From NCBI RefSeq assembly GCF_015234355.1, contig NZ_JADGMV010000001.1, forward strand, positions 558,001 through 622,000: DNA of 64,000 nucleotides, read 5' to 3'. This document shows, one piece after another, positions 1 through 8,884 of this stretch. The notes below the pieces were generated by a model that was not told the DNA's origin, did no database searches, and saw only the letters and a program-made list of their open reading frames with translations. The stretch comes from Psychrobacter sp. NG25. Its GTDB lineage: Bacteria; Pseudomonadota; Gammaproteobacteria; Pseudomonadales; Moraxellaceae. Position numbers and translations under genes: made by a program. How positions within the stretch are numbered: the first letter of the stretch is position 1; each line of letters starts with the position of its first letter.

Positions 1-507
1 TGCAGGCTTGGTTTCTTCGTGATCACCTTCTAGCAAGATACCTTCCGCTACTTCTTTGACTGCATTGGCCTGAGCATCGCTATCCATCGCATCAGCTAAG
101 GTAAGCTCATATGTTTTTGCATGCTCGTGCTTAGGACTGGTTACACGATGTAGCCAGCCGCCATCATCACTGATAAGCAATGCGCCGGTGGTATCGACAT
201 CGAGGCGACCAGCAATGCGTAAGCTACCAAGCTCTGGCACGGCAATCAGCTCGGTGACGATTGGGTATTCTTTGGCCTTTAGCGTACATTCAAACCCTTC
301 AGGTTTATGAAGCAAGATATAACGATTGCCAGCCGCGACCGAAAGTGGTTCACCGCCCCACATCACTTCGTCATTGACGATATCGACATGCAAACCAGGA
401 TCTTTGACGACCTGCTCGTTCACCATAATCTCACCGGCATGCATGATTTTTTTGGATTCTTTACGTGACAGCTCAGTGGCTTTACTAATAAATTTATCTA
501 GACGCAT
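1..507 (-). CDS. rsuA: 16S rRNA pseudouridine(516) synthase, partial
   Basis: The gene reads leftwards from an ATG at 507 and runs off the window edge, so only the first 169 residues are visible. RsuA-family enzymes isomerise a uridine of 16S rRNA to pseudouridine during small-subunit assembly. The N-terminus is an S4-like RNA-binding domain (MRLDKFISKATELSRKE..., a pattern typical of RsuA/RluB). The catalytic loop G-R-L-D-V-D-T-T-G with its aspartate follows at about residues 101-109, then SDDGGWLHRVTSPKHEHAKTY, which matches RsuA better than RluB, RluE or RluF. The C-terminal part is missing only because of the window boundary. Family assignment is firm; the exact paralogue is likely but not certain. 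Confidence 0.85.
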   Translation of the reverse strand, partial: MRLDKFISKATELSRKESKKIMHAGEIMVNEQVVKDPGLHVDIVNDEVMWGGEPLSVAAGNRYILLHKPEGFECTLKAKEYPIVTELIAVPELGSLRIAGRLDVDTTGALLISDDGGWLHRVTSPKHEHAKTYELTLADAMDSDAQANAVKEVAEGILLEGDHEETKPA

Positions 508-809
508 ACTATTTACTACCATCCGTTTTATGATACCTACTCTACCTCAACATATTCAATTCTATCTAAATTAGAGAGGATGTCAGGCTAGTGTCGTCTA
601 CTGTTTGTAGTCCTTTCACTTGCCGTTCTTGTCTCTAAGTTATCTTGAACCGACTATAGCAGCAACGCGGGCACTCACATTGAGCTTGCATCGCTATCTT
701 CACGGGTAAGAAGTGGTACTATAATAAAAATTAAATAAACACTGCGCCAAATACGGACGACAGTGAAAGTAAGACCAGTTTACCATATCCAACCTAGACC
801 TGATGAAAT
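508..809. other. Intergenic gap between rsuA and yigZ
   Basis: About 300 bp of non-coding DNA between two divergent genes. A TATAAT hexamer at 720-725 could be a -10 element for yigZ, but no good -35 lies 16-18 bp upstream. No repeat, hairpin or RNA gene was recognised. Confidence 0.4.
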
Positions 810-1406
810 ATGAGCTATCAAACGCTAAAACGTACTGTCACTGCTCGCTTAGAAATCAAGAAATCTGAGTTTATTGCTTATGCTTATCCCGTAACGTCAC
901 GCGAGGACGCAATGTTTCACGTGGAACAACTACGTACTCAATACCCCGATGCCCGTCATCACTGCTGGGCTTATATCATTGGTGATCCAAATAACACCAC
1001 CAGTGCTGGCTTTGATGATGATGGTGAGCCAAATGGCACGGCAGGACGCCCGATATTAAATGTCTTACAGCACAAGTCTATCGGCAACGTCATTATCATC
1101 GTGGTGCGTTATTTTGGCGGTATTAAGTTAGGCGCAGGTGGTCTAACGCGTGCGTATGCCGGTTCGGCGCAAGCAGCCGTCGACCAGATGACATTAAGCC
1201 CTTATGTCCCAATGGCACAAGTACAGATATTGGCAGAGTTTGCGACTGAAGCCCAATGCCGTTACGTCGTCGATAGTCTGAACGGCAGCATCGATGACGT
1301 CGCTTATAGTAAGCAAGTGACACTGACCGTGACGCTAGCTGAGGCCAATATTGACAGTTTAAAAGAACGCCTTGCGATGGATGGACGTGTGTTGAATAAG
1401 CCCTGA
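810..1406 (+). CDS. yigZ: YigZ/IMPACT family protein
   Basis: A 198-residue protein of the YigZ/IMPACT (UPF0029) family. Members have an N-terminal RNase PH/EF-G-like fold and a C-terminal ferredoxin-like domain. Related eukaryotic proteins control Gcn2; the bacterial role is poorly defined and probably touches translation. The family signature is clear: KKSEFIAYAYPV near residue 18, then DDDGEPNGTAGRPIL at about 70-84 and VVRYFGGIKLGAGGLTRAY at about 97-115. Length is normal for the family. The gene starts at the ATG right after an intergenic gap and stands alone. A ParB-site-like sequence lies inside it (913-928), encoding the FHVEQ segment. Confidence 0.93.
   Translation: MSYQTLKRTVTARLEIKKSEFIAYAYPVTSREDAMFHVEQLRTQYPDARHHCWAYIIGDPNNTTSAGFDDDGEPNGTAGRPILNVLQHKSIGNVIIIVVRYFGGIKLGAGGLTRAYAGSAQAAVDQMTLSPYVPMAQVQILAEFATEAQCRYVVDSLNGSIDDVAYSKQVTLTVTLAEANIDSLKERLAMDGRVLNKP
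913..928. other. parS-like ParB site (in yigZ)
   Basis: TGTTTCACGTGGAACA differs by one base from the universal parS 16-mer TGTTTCACGTGAAACA and keeps the CACGTG core. It lies inside the yigZ coding frame. Confidence 0.55.
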
Positions 1407-1492
1407 ATAATGCATGATGCTAATTGATTGCTTTTCAGTATTTAGTTTTGAAGGACTGTTTTTTAGCATCTACTTTGCAGTGGTTGTTTTAA

Positions 1493-1550
1493 GTAGCTGT
1501 TTTAAATGACTGCTATTGAGTAGCTGATATTGAATAGCTAACATTGAGTA
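1493..1550. repeat. Degenerate short tandem repeat
   Basis: Four or so imperfect copies of a roughly 14-bp unit (TAGCTGATATTGA and variants) lie in the gap between yigZ and the YheT gene. No coding or RNA function is evident. Confidence 0.5.
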
Positions 1551-1641
1551 TCCATGCGTTCACTGAAAAGCATTGGTTTTGGCCATTGCCATCGGTATGA
1601 TAAGCCATTGCTTTTTAACAATAATTAAATAAGAGCCATTT

Positions 1642-2796
1642 ATGTCTGTTTCAAAATCAAACAAGCCATTCTCTCCAGCCCCTTTTAAACCGCCATTTTG
1701 GCTGACCAATCCTCATCTACAAAGCATCTTGCCCAAGTTCTTTGCACCCAAAGCACCAACCTATCGCCGCGTGGTGATGCAAGATTCCTTAAGTGAAACC
1801 GATATTGCTTACGACTTTTATGATGCGCATCCTGTAGAGGTATCAAAAGATGGTGAGCTTGAGCAAACGCCATTGATTGTGCTATTTCATGGTATGGAAG
1901 GCAGCAGCGACAGCCATTATGCTCGCGCGCTGGCATATCAAATACATGCGCAAGGCTGGCATTTTGTGGTGGTGCACTTTCGTAGTTGTGGCGGTATTCC
2001 AGCTAATGGTCGAGTTTTTTATAATGCGGGTGATACTGCCGAGGTGCATCACGCGCTACAAAACTTGCGTGAGCAATATGCCAATATCTATGCGGCTGGC
2101 GTGTCACTCGGTGGTAATGCACTAGCGAAGTACATGGGCGAGTATGGTGACGAAGCCATCTGCAAAGGCGCTACTGTCATCTCTGCTCCCGTCGATATGT
2201 CGTCAGCGGCCATTACCATGCACAGCTTTTTGAGTCATCGTATCTATACGCCTTATTTGCTCAATCCAATTATCAAAAAAGCGTTGGCGAACGATATTAC
2301 CAAAGAAGAAATTGATGCTATCAAAGCCGTCAATCGTATCAGCGATTTCGATGATATCTTCACCGCCCCGCGTCATGGCTACCGCTCCAACAATCACTAT
2401 TATCAATCTTCTTCTGCCCTACCTTATTTGATCAACGTAACTAAGCCTCTGCTATTAATTAGTGCAAAGGACGATCCTTTTATTGGCTTTACCGCGACGC
2501 CAAATGATGTCTCTGATAGTGTCACCATTTTAGATACCCCGCACGGTGGTCATATTGGCTATTTGCGTTATCGCTCAGACAATCATTCAGAAAATAGCGC
2601 AGACAGTTCTTCAGTAAACGGTCAATCTACTGATGATAAATCTAACGTTAAGCCATCTGGAACCAATGGTAAAAAAGCAAAAACCTCAAAGTTCGATATC
2701 AACTGGATACCTGAGACTGTCAGTGCTTATTTTAATTATATTGGCGTGGCTTCTATTAAAGAACCTTATCAAGATGCGGTCTCTGACAATCAATAA
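1642..2796 (+). CDS. YheT-family alpha/beta hydrolase
   Basis: A 384-residue alpha/beta hydrolase of the YheT/ABHD1-3 type, probably a cytoplasmic esterase of unknown substrate. The family N-terminus FKPPFWLTNPHLQSILP is present at about residues 15-31. The oxyanion motif HGMEGSSDSHYAR follows at about 83-95 and the nucleophile elbow GVSLGGNALAKYMGE has its serine near residue 155. The acid (AKDDPF) and the histidine (PHGGHIGY) lie near the C-terminal third. A Ser/Asn/Lys-rich stretch after that histidine (about 315-345) looks like a lineage-specific disordered insertion, making the protein longer than E. coli YheT (about 340 residues). It is followed 60 bp later by a thioesterase-like gene on the same strand. 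Confidence 0.9.
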   Translation: MSVSKSNKPFSPAPFKPPFWLTNPHLQSILPKFFAPKAPTYRRVVMQDSLSETDIAYDFYDAHPVEVSKDGELEQTPLIVLFHGMEGSSDSHYARALAYQIHAQGWHFVVVHFRSCGGIPANGRVFYNAGDTAEVHHALQNLREQYANIYAAGVSLGGNALAKYMGEYGDEAICKGATVISAPVDMSSAAITMHSFLSHRIYTPYLLNPIIKKALANDITKEEIDAIKAVNRISDFDDIFTAPRHGYRSNNHYYQSSSALPYLINVTKPLLLISAKDDPFIGFTATPNDVSDSVTILDTPHGGHIGYLRYRSDNHSENSADSSSVNGQSTDDKSNVKPSGTNGKKAKTSKFDINWIPETVSAYFNYIGVASIKEPYQDAVSDNQ

Positions 2797-2855
2797 TCAT
2801 TGCCATAGATGACAAAATAATAACGCCAACGTTTATAAACTTTTGAGAGTGTTCT

Positions 2856-3398
2856 ATGTACCCATTTATCCGCTACGCCAGCACCATCGCTCATGCCGCC
2901 CTCAAAGCAAAACGAGGCGATACATTGACATTCAAGGACACCAGTGAGATTCAATTTCGCTGCCGCTTATCTGATATCGATAACTTTTTGGAGATGAATA
3001 ACGGTCGCGTATTCACGCTGTATGATTTAGGGCGTATGGATTTTGCGGTACGGACTGGGCTTGGTAATCAGCTATTAAAACAGCGTTGGGGTTTGGTCAT
3101 CGCTGGCAGTACCATCCAATACCGTAAGCGTATTCGCGCCTTTCAAAAAGTCACGCTAAAGACCAAAATCGTCGGTATCGATGCGCGTTGGCTCTATATC
3201 GAGCAATCAATGTGGGTCAAGGGCCAGCCCTGCTCATCTGCGCTACTGCGTACGGGTGTGACCAAGGGCGGCAGAGTGATCGATACGGCTCAAGTACTGG
3301 CTGCATTGGGACAGTCTGATTGGGATCTGCCGCCAACTGGCTACGTCGCCGAATGGATAGAGAGTGATGCCGACCGCCCATGGCCACCAACGGAGTAG
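2856..3398 (+). CDS. Thioesterase-fold (4HBT-like) protein
   Basis: A 180-residue protein resembling the hot-dog acyl-CoA thioesterase group found in proteobacteria. The recognisable core is the segment around residues 30-60 (CRLSDIDNFLEMNNGRVFTLYDLGR), which resembles the D-x-D/x-x-H-x-N-N-x-x-Y motif of 4-hydroxybenzoyl-CoA thioesterases, with N-N present but the usual catalytic aspartate position hard to assign. IQYRKRIRAFQKVTLKTKIVGIDARWLYIEQSMW follows, the typical central beta-strands. It probably acts on acyl-CoA thioesters in the cytoplasm; the substrate is unknown. It sits directly after the YheT-type hydrolase, and the two may be co-transcribed. Confidence 0.75.
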   Translation: MYPFIRYASTIAHAALKAKRGDTLTFKDTSEIQFRCRLSDIDNFLEMNNGRVFTLYDLGRMDFAVRTGLGNQLLKQRWGLVIAGSTIQYRKRIRAFQKVTLKTKIVGIDARWLYIEQSMWVKGQPCSSALLRTGVTKGGRVIDTAQVLAALGQSDWDLPPTGYVAEWIESDADRPWPPTE

Positions 3399-3590
3399 TG
3401 GCAAGAAAACTTAACTCAAAACAACTCTTATCTAAGCGTTTATTGAAAGCACGTCACAAACAAGCCACCTTATGGCTACTATTGCATAACAATACATTAT
3501 ATAAATAAATATATTAAATGTTAGGATGGTAGTGAGTTTGACACTCAACTAAATACTATCTCATTAGAATAGTCTCATAAGGAAAATAAT

Positions 3591-3968
3591 ATGATTAATA
3601 ATACGGATTACGTCGGTACTTTATTCGACAATAGCGAATCAAGTCCAAGCAAAATCACCTTGGCTTTTACTATGGCAGGTGTGGCACTCAAAAAAGGGCA
3701 CTCTGCCTCAGTAATATTGATGGTAGATGCAGTGCATTTGGCATTGCCCAATGCTTTGGCAAAAGTGGATATTGGTGCACCGTTTGAACCTGCTGGCGAG
3801 TTACTAGAAGCCTTTATCGAAAAAGGCGGTCAAGTATTGGTGTGTAGCGCCTGCATGAAGCACAATGGTGTCGAAGAATCAGCCATCGATAAACGCTTTA
3901 CAGTGATTAGCGGTGATGATGTGGTTGAGCTACTGATGAATGCGAAGGGATCGTTGCAGTTAAATTAA
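3591..3968 (+). CDS. DsrE-family protein
   Basis: A 125-residue DsrE/DsrF-like protein. The family includes sulfur-relay proteins and many small cytoplasmic proteins of unknown role. Features seen are KITLAFTMAGVALKKGHSASVILMVDAVHLA in the first half (the strand-helix-strand of the fold) and GGQVLVCSACMKHNGV at about residues 78-93. The two cysteines in CSAC sit where DsrE-type sulfur acceptors carry their conserved cysteine, so a persulfide role is possible but not shown. A purine-rich stretch (AAGGAAAATAAT) precedes the ATG. A strong intrinsic terminator follows at about 4022-4059, so the gene looks monocistronic. Confidence 0.82.
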   Translation: MINNTDYVGTLFDNSESSPSKITLAFTMAGVALKKGHSASVILMVDAVHLALPNALAKVDIGAPFEPAGELLEAFIEKGGQVLVCSACMKHNGVEESAIDKRFTVISGDDVVELLMNAKGSLQLN

Positions 3969-4021
3969 GGAGTAGGATTTTATGCAAATCAACTCTTGAA
4001 AGAATCTCTAAGATTTAATGT

Positions 4022-4059
4022 AAAACAGGAAAACTCTAGCTAAGATTTCCTGTTTTTTT
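4022..4059 (+). terminator. Intrinsic terminator after the DsrE gene
   Basis: A stem AAACAGGAAA / TTTCCTGTTT with a short loop is followed by a run of T. It sits directly downstream of the DsrE-family gene. Confidence 0.8.
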
Positions 4060-4125
4060 AAGTTTGTGAGGGCAATCTACTCAGTAAACCTTTCTCTATT
4101 ACATGTATCTCTCTTCAAAATACCA

Positions 4126-4881
4126 TTACCACCATGAAAAGTATTTATCTGAAGTGGTAACTTCTATATTGCTTTTGGACTTATTACAAGTTTCACAAGT
4201 TAATTGAATATTACAAGGATCATTAACTCCATACATATCTAGAGGAACAATATGATCAAAATTGCTTTTCTTATAGTGATTAATCAAGTTTGTTAGATCT
4301 GTATTACAAAATACACACCTACCCTTATCTCTATAAAAAACAGCCTTTTTCACCCATACCGGTATATGACACCTTTTGATTGTTCCTTTTTTAGTCATAT
4401 ATTCACTAGGATAAATTACATTCTTTTCATATATATGAGTAGAAACTATCTTATTGAATTTCAGAAGAAACTTTCTATTATTAAATAAAACATAGAAAGC
4501 CTCTTCAGACATTTCAAAGAATAACTCATAAAATTTATCCTCATTTTCTAAGAACCATTCATATGCACATGGATCCTCTCTATCATCATCTTCCACTATT
4601 TTTTGAATATTAATACTGTAAATATCAAATTTCTCATACCAAATTGATAGGTACTCATCATCATAACAATCTTCGTTCTTCCTAAAATCACGTCTATAAA
4701 AATTAAATGCTGTAATAACAATATACTGATGCAACAGAGTATCTTTACTAAATTTAGCTGAATGCTTTATAAAATAATCTTCATTATAGTTCCAAAACTC
4801 CGTTTCTAAGTTTATGTGTTCTTCAACAAGATTAATTAGATCATAAATACCATGAAAACTATAGTTTTGTAGCCGACTCAT
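4126..4881 (-). CDS. HNH endonuclease domain protein
   Basis: A 251-residue protein with a C-terminal HNH nuclease module. From about residue 190 it shows RGRCVFCNTDL, then FDHIVPLDMYG, then NIQLTCETCNKSKS: two CxxC pairs (zinc-binding), the catalytic D-H and the N of the HNH motif. The first 160 residues are acidic, rich in Tyr, Phe and Asp/Glu, and match no domain I recognise. The gene is much more AT-rich than its neighbours and is flanked by AT-rich DNA, which suggests recent acquisition. Stand-alone proteins of this kind are often defence nucleases or parts of mobile elements. No partner methylase or transposase lies next to it, so its role is open. Confidence 0.82.
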   Translation of the reverse strand: MSRLQNYSFHGIYDLINLVEEHINLETEFWNYNEDYFIKHSAKFSKDTLLHQYIVITAFNFYRRDFRKNEDCYDDEYLSIWYEKFDIYSINIQKIVEDDDREDPCAYEWFLENEDKFYELFFEMSEEAFYVLFNNRKFLLKFNKIVSTHIYEKNVIYPSEYMTKKGTIKRCHIPVWVKKAVFYRDKGRCVFCNTDLTNLINHYKKSNFDHIVPLDMYGVNDPCNIQLTCETCNKSKSNIEVTTSDKYFSWW

Positions 4882-5106
4882 CTTTCTAACCTAAACATTC
4901 TTCAATAAATATATTATACAGTTAAGACGAGTCAGATTGACACTATCCCCTTAACTACAAAACCATAGTCAACTAACTTAGCTACAACTTCGTAGCCAAA
5001 ACCCACCCACCCTATTTCCTAACTAAATAAACACTATCTCACATACTCTGTACTCAGCTCTGTTAAAGTAAGTCATGCAAACAACCTACTAAAAAGGCAG
5101 TCCGTC

Positions 5107-6150
5107 ATGACCTTACTTGATACCCTAAACTTAACCTACCCTATCGTTCAAGCGCCAATGGCAGGTGCAACCACACCCGAACTAGCAGCGACAGTGAGTA
5201 ACTTTGGCGGACTAGGCTCATTAGGATCTGGCATGACTGCGCCAAATATTTTGACCAGCCAAATTGATACCATCAAATCGCTCACCGACCGACCTTTTAT
5301 GATCAATCTAATGGTGCTCTCTGAGCAGGACTCTACGACCTTTGATACCGCAATACCCGCTTGGCTGAGTGAGTACTATCAAGACAATAATATCGAATAT
5401 GCACTACCTGAACGCCCAGCGCTAAGCTTTTTAGACCAGCTGCAAGTGCTCTATGACAATCCCGTTCCTGTCGCCAGTTTTACCTTTGGTATTATCAGTG
5501 CCGAGCAAGTTCAGCATCTCCAAGGTCTCGGCACGCGCGTCATCGGCACCGCCAATCATCCATTAGAAGCAAAAGCATGGGCAGATATTGGTGCAGATGC
5601 GGTATGTGTACAAGGAGTCGAAGCGGGCGGACATCGCGGTGGTTGGCTACCGCAAAGTGAAAGCGATCCATTGGGGCTGTTGACGCTGATTGGCCAAACA
5701 CGCGCCTGTACCGATATTCCGTTGATCGCAGCAGGTGGCATCATGAATGGCCAAGCCATCAAAGCGGTTCAGACAGCTGGTGCCGAGTTGGCACAAATAG
5801 GGACGGCATTTCTGACCACAGACAAGTGCGGTATCAATGACATTTATAAACAAGCATTACTCGATGCCAGTCAAGATAAGCGCAGCTCAGAAACGCGACT
5901 AACTCGATTATTCTCAGGTAAGCTTGCTCGTGGTTTATTGAATAGTTATCTAAGTGACTTTGCCCAATTTGAAAGCGCTGATAAGCTACCGCCCTACCCG
6001 CAATTAAATGCCATGACCAAATTTATGCGAGCTCATGCTAGTAAGAACTCTGATGCAGAACACCTCTCTTTGTGGGCGGGACAAGGGGTAGCCTTGGTCA
6101 AACAAGAGAGCACGCTTGAACTGCTTGAGCGATTGGTAAAAGCGTTATAA
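5107..6150 (+). CDS. Nitronate monooxygenase (NMO/2-nitropropane dioxygenase family)
   Basis: A 347-residue FMN-binding TIM-barrel protein that would oxidise alkyl nitronates, such as propionate-3-nitronate, to carbonyl compounds and nitrite or nitrate. Family signatures are YPIVQAPMAGATTPELAA at the N-terminus (about 11-28) and the loop VEAGGHRGGW with the conserved histidine near residue 175. Next come IPLIAAGGIMNGQAIKAV at about 203-220 and AQIGTAFLTTDKC near 230. The later part (RLTRLFSGKLARGLLN) is also typical. A clear AGGCAG-type ribosome binding site precedes the ATG. It is convergent with the hydrolase gene, only 2 bp away. Confidence 0.9.
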   Translation: MTLLDTLNLTYPIVQAPMAGATTPELAATVSNFGGLGSLGSGMTAPNILTSQIDTIKSLTDRPFMINLMVLSEQDSTTFDTAIPAWLSEYYQDNNIEYALPERPALSFLDQLQVLYDNPVPVASFTFGIISAEQVQHLQGLGTRVIGTANHPLEAKAWADIGADAVCVQGVEAGGHRGGWLPQSESDPLGLLTLIGQTRACTDIPLIAAGGIMNGQAIKAVQTAGAELAQIGTAFLTTDKCGINDIYKQALLDASQDKRSSETRLTRLFSGKLARGLLNSYLSDFAQFESADKLPPYPQLNAMTKFMRAHASKNSDAEHLSLWAGQGVALVKQESTLELLERLVKAL

Positions 6151-6152
6151 AT

Positions 6153-7103
6153 TTACTCATCTTTTATTGTTGCACGAAATTTCTTATAATCTGCTGCTGT
6201 CTCTTTTACCGCTTCTATCATCGGTACGTGACCGACTTCTGGCATCATAATAACTGTTGACTGTGGGATGATTTCTTTAATCAACGCAGTCGTTTCAGGC
6301 TTGATGACTTGGTCTTTTTCACCCCAAACGACTAATGTCGGAATGTTATAGTTCGCAATGACTTTGGCACGCTCTTCGACATTGTCTGTGACGATCTGCT
6401 CTAGTATTTTGGACTCAAGCGCTTTATTAGCAATACGCTCTTGCGCAAACACTGCTTTTATCGATTTGGGTAAATAAGGCGGCTTGTACATGACAAAGTC
6501 ATACATATCGTAGATATCTTCCGTCTTATTGACCAATAGCGGATTGTTCTCAAGCGTGGCATTTTCCAATGATTTAGGAATGCCCGCTGACCAAAACCCT
6601 GCACTATCGATGAGCCATAGACTTTTAACATCTTCTGGATACTTTGCTGCGTAAGCCACACTGATGGCACCGCCCATTGAATTACCGCCGATATGGATAT
6701 TGGAAGCCAAGCCCTTTGCTTGCATTAATTCATGCAGACGTTGCGCTTGAGCATCAGCGCGATAATCCGCAGTATCAGGTTTACTCGAATCGCCAAACCC
6801 TAATAAGTCTGGAATAACAAGATGATAGTCAGCCAGCTTGTCAGCGATACGAGTGAAATTGTCTTTATTACCGCCAAAACCATGAATCAATAATAGAGGT
6901 TCAGCATTGATCGTATTATTTTCAGTATAAGTGAGCTGTTCACCTGAAGCGAGTGTGAATACTTTGCTGGTAAGATCTGATTTAGCACGTTCGTGTTGGA
7001 TGATTTTTTGAGTTGTATTTACGGCTAGCGTATTGGGTGCGGTGGTGCAACCGACGACTGACAAGCTGAGTACAGTCGCGAGGCTTAGGCGTTTTAATAT
7101 CAT
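6153..7103 (-). CDS. Lipoprotein alpha/beta hydrolase (lipase-like)
   Basis: An alpha/beta-fold hydrolase, probably an esterase or lipase. I start it at the ATG at 7103 because an AGGAAAG ribosome binding site lies just upstream and the resulting N-terminus (MILKRLSLATVLSLSVVGC) is a lipoprotein signal peptide. The cysteine near residue 19 would be lipidated, so the protein should be exported and membrane-anchored. The open frame extends 36 codons further upstream, but that extension is not needed. Motifs are LIHGFGGNKDNF (oxyanion), GNSMGGAISVAY (nucleophile serine near residue 141), VVWGEKDQVI (acid) and VGHVPMIE (histidine). The substrate is unknown. Confidence 0.87.
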   Translation of the reverse strand: MILKRLSLATVLSLSVVGCTTAPNTLAVNTTQKIIQHERAKSDLTSKVFTLASGEQLTYTENNTINAEPLLLIHGFGGNKDNFTRIADKLADYHLVIPDLLGFGDSSKPDTADYRADAQAQRLHELMQAKGLASNIHIGGNSMGGAISVAYAAKYPEDVKSLWLIDSAGFWSAGIPKSLENATLENNPLLVNKTEDIYDMYDFVMYKPPYLPKSIKAVFAQERIANKALESKILEQIVTDNVEERAKVIANYNIPTLVVWGEKDQVIKPETTALIKEIIPQSTVIMMPEVGHVPMIEAVKETAADYKKFRATIKDE

Positions 7104-7235
7104 TGAAACTTTCCTATTAAGAAACAGTAAAAGACTGGTGTGCAAGATGCGGCTAGTGCTGCTTAGAGTCAATCTACTATAACTCGCCACCAACCAATAA
7201 AATGTATACACTAACTGCTTTCCATTAACCCTTAC

Positions 7236-7949
7236 CTAATCATTTTTACCTAACAGAAAATTAACCGCTGCGGCAGCATGAATAGCCGTGGTATCAAATA
7301 CTGGAATCGGGCTATCGGCCTGACCGATAAGTAAGCCTATCTCGGTACAGCCCAATATCACGCCCTCTGCCCCCACATTGGCTAAATCTGTAATGACTTG
7401 GCGATAATACTGATGTGAGCTATCGAGTATCTGTCCTTGGCACAGCTCATCATAGATAATACGGTGCACCTCTGCGCGAGCGTCAGTCTCAGGAATCAAG
7501 ACTTGTAACCCTGCATCGATAAGGCGCTGCTTATAAAAGTCTTGGATCATGGTGAACTGTGTACCGAGTAGCGCAATTTTGGTCAGACCTCGCTGCTTAA
7601 TCGCCTCAGCCGTAGCATCCGCAATATGAATAATCGGTAGTCCAGTCGCGGCTTCAACGTCGCTGACTACTTTATGCATAGTATTGGTCGCAATTAATAA
7701 CCCTTGTGCGCCAGCCGCTTGTAATCGATCGCCACTATTTGCCATCATTGCGCCAAGCTCAGTCCACGCTCCTTGTGCTTGCAACGCGCCAATCGGTGCA
7801 AAGTCGACACTATGAATCAGCAAATCTGCTGAGTGTAAGTTACCCAACTCAACTTTGATGCCGTCATTGATTAAGCGATAATAGACCTGAGTACTCTCCC
7901 AACTCATACCGCCAATGATACCTAATGTGCGCTGCTTTTGAGCTACCAT
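7236..7949 (-). CDS. Aspartate/glutamate racemase family protein
   Basis: A 237-residue cofactor-independent amino-acid racemase. The N-terminal LGIIGGMSWESTQVYYRLIN is diagnostic. The first catalytic position is threonine (ATNTMHKV, about residue 86) and the second is cysteine (ILGCTEIGLL, about residue 200). This Thr/Cys pair is the arrangement described for the YgeA-type L-aspartate/glutamate racemase, in contrast to the Cys/Cys pair of classic aspartate racemases, and such enzymes tend to be one-directional or of altered specificity. It lies 130 bp upstream of the lipoprotein hydrolase on the same strand. Which D-amino acid it makes cannot be told from sequence. Confidence 0.87.
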   Translation of the reverse strand: MVAQKQRTLGIIGGMSWESTQVYYRLINDGIKVELGNLHSADLLIHSVDFAPIGALQAQGAWTELGAMMANSGDRLQAAGAQGLLIATNTMHKVVSDVEAATGLPIIHIADATAEAIKQRGLTKIALLGTQFTMIQDFYKQRLIDAGLQVLIPETDARAEVHRIIYDELCQGQILDSSHQYYRQVITDLANVGAEGVILGCTEIGLLIGQADSPIPVFDTTAIHAAAAVNFLLGKND

Positions 7950-8243
7950 TTCATTGTCCTACGTGTTTATTGTGATCGACTTTATCGTAGCAAAATTAAT
8001 CAGATTCAGTGCGCTATTTCTTTATACTGTTCTGCTGTAAAAACTATCCTGTTGTAAGAATGGCTATAGTGTAACCATAACAAACCTCGCCATTTATAAT
8101 AACCATTTTATTCATTGGTCAGCACGCGATATGATAGTACTCAATGGCAAATTTTAACGGCCCCTACCACCATTTATTATATAAAATTGACACTTACCTC
8201 ATCAGTGAAGTGTCATTAGCACCACTCAGGACACTCTAAAATT

Positions 8244-8498
8244 ATGGCAAATTTTCCTATCATCAGAATACGCACACGGCGCAAATACTACCGCCTTATC
8301 TTCACAGGTATCATGGCAATGATGATGTCATTGATTATCTCGACGGCCTTATTGGTGGTAAAACAAGGCTTTATCGACGGCTTTTTTATGGAGTTGATGC
8401 ATTCGTGGGGACTGGCCTTTATGTTTGCGTGGCCAAGTGCTTATATTTGTGCCTATCTAGTGCAAGAGCATGTGCTCAGTCATATTGAGTTTTATTAA
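8244..8498 (+). CDS. DUF2798 small membrane protein
   Basis: An 84-residue protein with two predicted transmembrane helices (about residues 17-38 and 50-72). The pattern RRKYYRLIFTGIMAMMMSLIIS...MHSWGLAFMFAWPSAYICA matches the DUF2798 family, small inner-membrane proteins of unknown function. The ATG is preceded by a short spacer and only a weak ribosome binding site. It stands alone upstream of a decayed gene fragment. Confidence 0.75.
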   Translation: MANFPIIRIRTRRKYYRLIFTGIMAMMMSLIISTALLVVKQGFIDGFFMELMHSWGLAFMFAWPSAYICAYLVQEHVLSHIEFY

Positions 8499-8526
8499 AT
8501 AGTATCGATAGCTATCGTAATTCTAA

Positions 8527-8718
8527 GATAGTTTAGATATAGGGCAAGCCAGTCAAGGTTCCACAGAGAATAGACTGAACTGGTCTGATGCCGTATCCCA
8601 TATATATGAGATTGGCTATCTAACGCTAGAGAATATTACCGATGTAAGCCAAGCTTTCTATAACAAAATCCCGTTAGCGCAAATGTATCCAACTCCTAGA
8701 CGACCAGTCTATTTTTAA
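8527..8718 (+). pseudogene. Remnant of a TonB-dependent receptor C-terminus
   Basis: A 63-codon open stretch with no start codon ends at TAA 8716-8718. It translates to a sequence containing LNWSDAVSHIYEIGYL, LENITDVSQAFYNK and a final PLAQMYPTPRRPVYF. The order 'ENxTD ... Y ... PxPxRxxYF-stop' looks like the last beta-strands of TonB-dependent outer-membrane receptors (for example ENLTDK...PAPGRTFYL). The rest of the receptor is missing and an in-frame stop lies just upstream. I infer a deleted receptor gene whose tail survives. Family assignment rests on a short segment only. Confidence 0.4.
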
Positions 8719-8884
8719 GTATAGTATCTTTGTTAGTCGATAACCTCTAAGCATCATTATCATGGTATCGTTTCTACTAGAAGAAAAAATACATCGATGA
8801 GTGATCTCAATGACATGATATTTATAGTCGGTTATTCATACACTTATACATAAATTAAATCATAAATATATAAAGGAAATCATC

